Shown here: positions 29,670 to 35,291 of the stretch, piece by piece | Numbering within the stretch: the first letter of the stretch is position 1 | Layout of the letters: every line of letters starts with the position of its first letter | Source of the DNA: Chara braunii | Lineage: Eukaryota; Streptophyta; Charophyceae; Charales; Characeae | DNA: 35,291 nucleotides | Reading direction: 5' to 3' | NCBI GenBank assembly: GCA_003427395.1 | Contig: BFEA01000394.1 | Span: forward strand, 1,337,253 to 1,372,543 | Notes under the pieces: model-generated | The model's database searches: none | Told to the model about the DNA's origin: nothing | The model's input: the letters and a program-made list of their open reading frames with translations, nothing else | Program-made: the position numbers and the translations under genes

Positions 29670-32600
29670 GTGACGATCACTTCTCACAGTCTCATTGGGG
29701 CCCTCACAGCCATACGTATATATGTGATCGCAGGCAACCACATCCAGAATCTGATTCATAGCACATACCTGCGAATCACATCAACGAGTCAATCAACAGC
29801 CCACACACTACACGGGGTCAACCCCAACCATCTTCAACACTCATACCCCTCGCTTTAGCCATGCAAGCCCCAACCTCATGTCCAACCACACCTTAATTAA
29901 ATACTCTGTACCTTTGTTAAATGACCATTCAATAAAAGTTCAGGTAAAACCTTAATGAAACAATAAAATCACCAGGGCTAAAGCCTTTTAGGTCGAGTGA
30001 GGAAGGTGAGTTGGAATTGAGTCGTAAACGGACGAATCGGCAACCGACTTGTTATCAGTGATAACAGATAATGGTCCTCAAGGGATCAAGCGGAATCTAG
30101 TCCTGACCTTGAATCAGACAACCCAAAGGACCTGTAACACAAGACAGGTTCAATGCCCAGACTAAAATCATCAGCATATGGGGGATACACCTCCATAGCA
30201 TACCTCCATATAACACTCTCTAGCGCCACCTGTCGAAAATAATATAAATCCTCTGAAAANAGNAAAATTTCGGCAGCGCTTCCCGTATGAAAAGTGCCCT
30301 CTCATAATTTATATAAGCCTAGATATGAAATCAGAAATAATCCTTGACTCTGCAAAGTCCAAATTTTGTCTAACTCCCTGAATTAGCAAAATTTTGGGCA
30401 GCACTCCCTTTAGAAAAANAGGATTCCCAGAATTTTACTAAGCCATATATGAAATCTAGACAAGTTGAACTTTTGAGAAGTCAGAAATTTGACTAACTCC
30501 CCGGATTAGCAAAACTTTGGGTAGCACTCCCTTTNGAANAGGAGGCTTTCCAGATTTTTACTAAGCCAGATATAATGAAAGGACAAGTCAAGCTTTGACA
30601 AACCCAACTTTTGACTAACTCCCCGAATTAGTAAAAATTTGGGCAGCACTCCGTTTAGAAAAGGAGGTTTTCCAAATTTTTACGAAGTNAGAAAGACAAG
30701 TCAAGTTTGGACAAGGCAAAATTTGACAAACTCTTTGGATTTGTAGAAATTTCGGCAGCGCTTCCCGTAGAAAAAGTGGNTTGTNAAGATTTATACAAAG
30801 CCAAGTGTAAGAAAANATTCCAGAAAATGCGAAAATGGACCTAAGTAAAAAAAACTTAGCTTAGAAAATGCAGGAATTGAAACGAACTCCTATGGCTCTA
30901 GCACGTNGCGAGCGACTAAAATAACTACCTATCAAACTGAAACTCAGACTAANTAGTAGTCTCACTCAGTCACATGCAGACCAAACCACAAAGGTAAGTA
31001 CTCTCACCATCTCAAAGTCAACCTCAACAAACAATACTTCATGATCTCTTAATGATTTAACCTATTAACCCTTGCTTACACAAGGCATAGGTCAGGCCGC
31101 CTGAACTTACNGAACANCTCAACTTAGCCAGGTCTAAAGTGAGAATACCTAAACTTATAGAGCGTTCTGACTTGGCCAAATATACACAAACAGAGGGCAC
31201 AACTACCTTTCTCTTCTTNGGGCNNATGACTAGACCACTCTANTCGCCCNNGACTGTTTAAAGTATCCANGTTATANATATTTATNTTTACCTTTGTCTT
31301 TTAAGGCTGCATATNACTGAACTAACTTAAGTTCAGCCTGCCCCAGNTTACCATCAATTTTATTCTTAGTTGTACTCTCTTCAAGTTGTGATACGGTTAT
31401 AATNAGACCACCTAANNTTANAGANNAGTNTGATTAGCTCNTTCTTAGATANAGTAGTAATAAAGTATAGCCAAATTATAACCATTGGGTTNCAGCATNT
31501 GCGAGGCNTTGAGCCAGACCCCCTGAACTTACAGAANGGCCTTAACTCTCTNCNAGATTCGTTTCTATCTGANCCATTATGTGTGTGGCATCGAGTCAAA
31601 CCCCCTNAACTTACANAANGGTNTGCCTCTNGCCAANATTAATTCTTCAGAATAAAGAGCAGGAAGAGACGGAGCCTCCTGAACTTACAGAACAACNCGG
31701 TCTCCTCGTTCAGAAACCAAAGAAGCAAGTAAAATCCCAATGAAAACAAAGCAACCCAAGGCACCAAAACNTATTGAGCGCCCTGAGTCCTTNGAAAATC
31801 AAACACAGTCAAACCCCTCATAGAGCAATTAGGCCACCTGAACTTACAGAACAGCCTGACCCTCCATGCAAACCATATCACTGGGTCTCCCCAAACTTAT
31901 GAGGACATCNCAGCCTTCANAGTAACCAGACCCCCTAAACTTATAGAAGGGTCTGACTTCTCCATGCAAAACCAAAATAAAACAAAGCACAGGAGTTCCC
32001 CAAACTTATGGGGACTCCCCAGCCTTAACGACCCGTCAACCATCATGCAAATCATACCCCCATCCTGCCTTTCCCCTAGATGCAGTTCTTTTCAACAGTC
32101 TGACTTCATACAACCAACAAAAGTTGAAACTAAGACTTGAGCAGACATTCCTTACTTAGTATTGTTCAGTGTCTTGAAAGTCAAACCAAAAATAAAGTAA
32201 GGCTGCACGTCATGTATTCAGTCAAAGATGCATCAGGTAATACAAATAGGGGTTATAGGGTGGGTGTATAGAGGGGAAACGCAAAGGTTACCTGTCAATT
32301 CTCTGCCTCTAGAGCCTCGCCTAGGCTCCGGCAGAGCTCCCTCAATCGGTGGGTTGAATCCTCACAGAGTCTTGATGCGGTCCTACGGGTTGCAATCCCG
32401 CCTGCCGCCTTCCCCTCAGAACAGGACTAGACTTAGAGTAAGAAGGGTAGAAAGAGATGGTTTTGAGACTCTCAGATACAAGAGGGGTGCTCTCAGACTC
32501 GCAGGAGAGGGCCTTGTAACCTTCAGCGCCTGAGGGCCCCTCAATGATGGCCAAGTAGCAGCTTGCAGATAAGTCAACTGCCAGAAGTCAAAACCTCTGA

Positions 32601-32680
32601 CAACCCTCCGGATCGCAGCACTATCCTCCTCTAAATGAATCAGCCGTAGTAGCCCGCAACCGTTACAGCCTCTATCTTTA
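29670..32680. repeat. block identical to 5224-8230, including N positions
   Basis: Offset 24446 maps one block onto the other. From about 5224/29670 I see no base differences other than N placement until near 8230/32680. The flanks on both sides differ by several percent. N bases at 6089 and 6093 reappear at 30535 and 30539, and the pattern continues to about 7478/31920. See findings. Confidence 0.85.
31096..32025. repeat. AACTTA-loop hairpin array in LTR C
   Basis: This is the counterpart of 6650-7575. The last unit is free of N here: GGAGTTCCCCAAACTTATGG then GGACTCC. It shows a CCCCA/TGGGG inner stem and a GGAGT/ACTCC outer arm around AACTTA. Confidence 0.88.
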
Positions 32681-32821
32681 CCTGGGTTGATCCTGCAGTC
32701 AACCTCCTGTTGGCCCAGCTGCCATTGTATAGCAGACTGCAATAGTCAGTGGCTGGCGCCGCAGTACTCAATGGAACGCAGCAGTCACCAGTTGCGCCCG
32801 GCTAACCGAAATTGTACGCCT

Positions 32822-33743
32822 GCTCATCGTGGTCAACGGTATTTGAGCCTTGTCACATTGGCGCAGCTGCAGCTCGCCCCCAGCCTTCAACAACAGTTTG
32901 CATGCAGAATGCAGCAACAGTCCACAGCGGGTAACAACCGTAGTCGAGCTCAATATGCAGCCGCGGCCTGTGCCTGCCAACCGCTTCCCACAGCAGCAGC
33001 CCATGTACTGTTAGCCAACAGCAGTTGAGCGCAGCCAAAGCCCGCAGCGGCCGCCCACAGTCGGCTGTAGCAGCCTGCGCATGGGTGCAGCCCCAGTTCG
33101 CTCACTGACGCAGCCAGCGTGCACGAGCAACTAGCATGCGGCAACTAGCAGTAAAGAGCCTTAGCACCTCATTCCTGTCCCGGTCACACCGTCCAGCGGG
33201 CACACTCCCTCTTTACGCTGCACCCGACTTTGCTACCCTGTCGCCCCACTGCCGAACACACCGGGTACGTAAACCCATCCTGGCTCATCGTGGTCAACGG
33301 TATTTAAGCCTAGTCACATAGGCGCAGCTGCAGCTCGCCCCCAGCCTTCAACAACAGTTTGCATGCAGAATGCAGCAACAGTCCACAGCGGGTAACAGCC
33401 GTAGTCGAGCTCAATACGCAGCCGCGGCCTGTGCCTGCCAACCGCTTCCCACAGCAGCAGCCCATGCACTGTTAGCTAGCAGCAGTTGAGCACAGCCAAA
33501 GCCCGCAGCGGCCGCTCATAGTCGGCTGTAGCAGCCTCCGCATGGGTGCAGCCCCTGTGCGCACACCGACGCAGCCAGCGTGCACGAGCAACTAGCATGC
33601 GGCAACTAGCAGTAAAGAGCCTTAGCACCTCATTCCTATCCTGGTCACACCGTCCAGCGGGCACACTCCCTCTTTACGCTGCACCTGGCTTTGCTACCCT
33701 GTCGCCCCACTGCCGAACACACCGGGTGCATAAACCCGTCCTG
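32822..33743. repeat. 461-bp tandem duplication in LTR C
   Basis: Unit 1 is 32822-33282 and unit 2 is 33283-33743; a third start (GCTCATC at 33744) diverges at once. Units share GGTCAACGGTATTT, GGCGCAGCTGCAGCTCGCCC, CAGTCCACAGCGGGTAAC and CACTGCCGAACACACCGGGT. They differ at scattered sites, by a few percent. LTR A lacks nearly all of this through a deletion. Confidence 0.92.
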
Positions 33744-34185
33744 GCTCATCCCCGACCCTCCTTCATCCCCTCTCGCGTTCGACTGCTTGGCTGCCCGCCT
33801 TAGCGCCCGTCTTATCACTTCCGCTTACGGCTGTCGAATGCTTCCCCGACTGGCGTGGCCAGGCAGGTAATCGCTTTTGCCTTCCGTCTCCGACTGCACC
33901 TGGGCGCAGATTACCGTCCCGGTTCACTCATTCGTTTCCTCCATTTGCCTCACCGCTATGGCTCAGCTCACGTTCTCTCCTACTAACCTCGCTACCTACC
34001 AACCCACCTCGACAACTAACATTACCATAGTGTTCGCCATATGCCAACCGTAGATTCCTTCGACCCTACCAACCCACATAACTTTCCCAGCGAGGGGAAC
34101 GAGGAGACTGTCCCCCCCGTCGTCGACCTCCACAGCCCTTGTCTGGGCCCGCCGTACCGCGATCCATCGCCTCCCTCAATCTCTC

Positions 34186-34695
34186 TTAATGTCGCTGACC
34201 CTGTAACCCCGTGGCGGTACGACAGCCTCTGTCGTCGTCCTCATCTCCAAGTGCTGCATCCTCGCCACCCCTGCCAAAATCGAGATCATCGTCGGACTCA
34301 CTGCTGCCCTCATACCCTCGATCGCTGTTGTCGCTGTCCGAGTCGATGGATGTGGGTTGCCGATGTCCACTGGACGCCCTCTTACGTTGCACCTCTCCAT
34401 GACCCCCCCCACCGAGAAATGTTATGAGGGCGAGGCAAAAGATAAGGACGAACTGAGGTCGACTCTCGCGTCTGACGCCGCATCGGTGATAAAGGAACGT
34501 CATCGTCTGAAGAGTGCTCCGACTACACGTCCAGGTCATCTGGATCTGACCATGACTCCGCCTCAATCTCATACTGCGCGAGAGGGTCGGGCTCAGGATA
34601 GGGATCAGGATTGTACACCGACTCCTCCTCATGTGACAACAAAACAATCGCTCGCCTCTCGAAGTATCTCTCCACACTCACTGTTTGTCGGGTGA
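34186..34695 (-). pseudogene. degraded acidic coding fragment, unidentified
   Basis: The minus strand has two stretches with coding character. One (34694-34540) reads VERYFERRAIVLLSHEEES, followed by YNPDPYPEPDPLAQYEIEAE, and meets a stop. The other (about 34370-34186) reads SDSDNSDRGYEGSSESDDDL with further Asp/Glu, then stops at 34186. They are in different frames with a low-support stretch between. Just 5' of the first is CCCGACAAACAG, which could be a 3' splice site. Acidic C-terminal tails of this kind occur in some DNA-transposon proteins and in host nuclear proteins. I do not recognise the family. Confidence 0.35.
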
Positions 34696-35245
34696 GTGAA
34701 TCCTTCCGTCATTTTTGTGCATGCCTATCCAGCTGCTGAGTGGTGACCTTGTCTGCGGGGCGAACTCCCGAGTCACGGGGCTCCGTTCTCTCGTTCCCCC
34801 CTGCGACGACCTCATCCTCTCATGGGAGGGCGTATCCCGAACCGCTGACGTGGTACTGAAGTAGTCTCATACTGGTGGATATCTCCACCAAACGAGTGAG
34901 CTTGGTAAAACCAAGCTTGTTTCGCCTCTTCACTTGAACGTTATGTGACCGTTTGAACGTGCCGAACGCGCGTTCACGTTCGAATGCCCGCATTCAAACG
35001 ACTTTGGATCGCGTTCATACGCGTTCAAATGCGCTGTGTGCCACGTGGCGCGAATCAATCGAACGCGACCCACCCTGCCATCAGAGCGCATGGTGGACTA
35101 CTGGTGGGGGGATTTGGATTTTCAAAAAAAAAAAAAAAAAAGTGTGGCAGTGTATATCTCCTAGTACAGTTGTAGATTCATTCGATTTTGCTCATCAGAT
35201 CAATAGAAGTACCTTGAGATCGATCCTGCTGTTAGAGACTTACGT

Positions 35246-35246
<1 letters not shown>
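34696..35246. other. right flank with GAAC palindromes and poly(A)
   Basis: No gene is visible. GAACGCGCGTTC (34964-34975) is a perfect palindrome. GAATGC-CC-GCATTC (34982-34995) is another. CGCGTTCA is repeated at 35010-35029. An 18-base poly(A) lies at 35124-35141. The stretch resembles 266-345 near the other end in having GAAC/GTTC palindromes close to a poly(A), but the two are not simple copies. Confidence 0.6.

Positions 35247-35291
<45 letters not shown>
35247..35291. repeat. (CT)n microsatellite
   Basis: Perfect CT dinucleotides run to the end of the window, so the true length is unknown. Confidence 0.98.

Larger units (their letters stand above)
28014..34040 (-). mobile_element. LTR copy C (5' LTR of the outer element)
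   Basis: Its left edge TGTCGAGCGCATCGG is two bases from the PBS, so on the minus strand it is the 3' edge of the 5' LTR. It is collinear with LTR A throughout: structured block (28470-29500), palindrome (30050-30066), 120-bp array (about 30270-30816), hairpin array (about 31096-32025). A 461-bp tandem pair is present in C only. Homology to A resumes at 33967 and ends near 34055. The outer right edge is not located, so 34040 is approximate. N bases are frequent from 30260 to 31920. No gene is supported inside. Confidence 0.8.

Overview
This window is eukaryotic and consists almost entirely of nested LTR retrotransposon sequence. There is no cellular gene I can defend. The coding remains are Ty3/gypsy-type gag, protease, reverse transcriptase, RNase H and integrase on the minus strand. 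They sit among very long repeats with microsatellites, homopolymers and U6 snRNA-like fragments. The wording of the pol and gag proteins reminds me, from memory only, of retroelement proteins annotated in the charophyte alga Chara braunii. A streptophyte genome is therefore my best guess, but it is unverified.

Layout from left to right. 1-360 is microsatellite and palindromic flank. About 360-3110 (copy D) is a truncated, diverged relative of the long terminal repeats. 3565 to at least about 8590 (copy A) is the left, 3' LTR of an outer minus-strand element. About 9300-9800 carries two U6-like fragments around a 191-bp pyrimidine tract. 13204-10553 is an unusual long ORF 3' of pol that ends in its own CCHC zinc knuckle. 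16514-13370 holds RT, RNase H, integrase and a GPY/F-like tail. 16515-24310 (copy B) is a related LTR inserted in pol at the start of the RT domain, bounded by TGTCGG...CCGACA. 27712-24311 holds gag, protease and the start of pol. 28011-27994 is a primer binding site that fits a tRNA-Asp-like 3' end. 28014 to about 34040 (copy C) is the 5' LTR of the outer element. The rest is a degraded acidic coding fragment, palindromes, poly(A) and a (CT)n run.

Read on the minus strand, the outer element is LTR C - PBS - gag - PR - [B inserted] - RT - RH - INT - extra zinc-knuckle ORF - LTR A. Every reading frame is broken by stops, many of the C-to-T or G-to-A kind, or by frameshifts, so the element is dead as sequenced.

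The most interesting structure lies in the LTRs. At the same relative place each copy carries an array of short imperfect palindromes. In D and in A/C the loop is AACTTA. The inner stem changes in a paired way (CCCC/GGGG, CCCT/AGGG, CTG/CAG, CTA/TAG, CCCCA/TGGGG), and the outer arms differ from unit to unit yet stay complementary. Copy B has the same kind of array at the same place with a different core. An upstream array of about 120-bp units carries another hairpin, CTCCCTTT-AG-AAAGGGAG. Part of copies A and C shares identical sequence and identical N positions, which points to an assembly artefact in that block.
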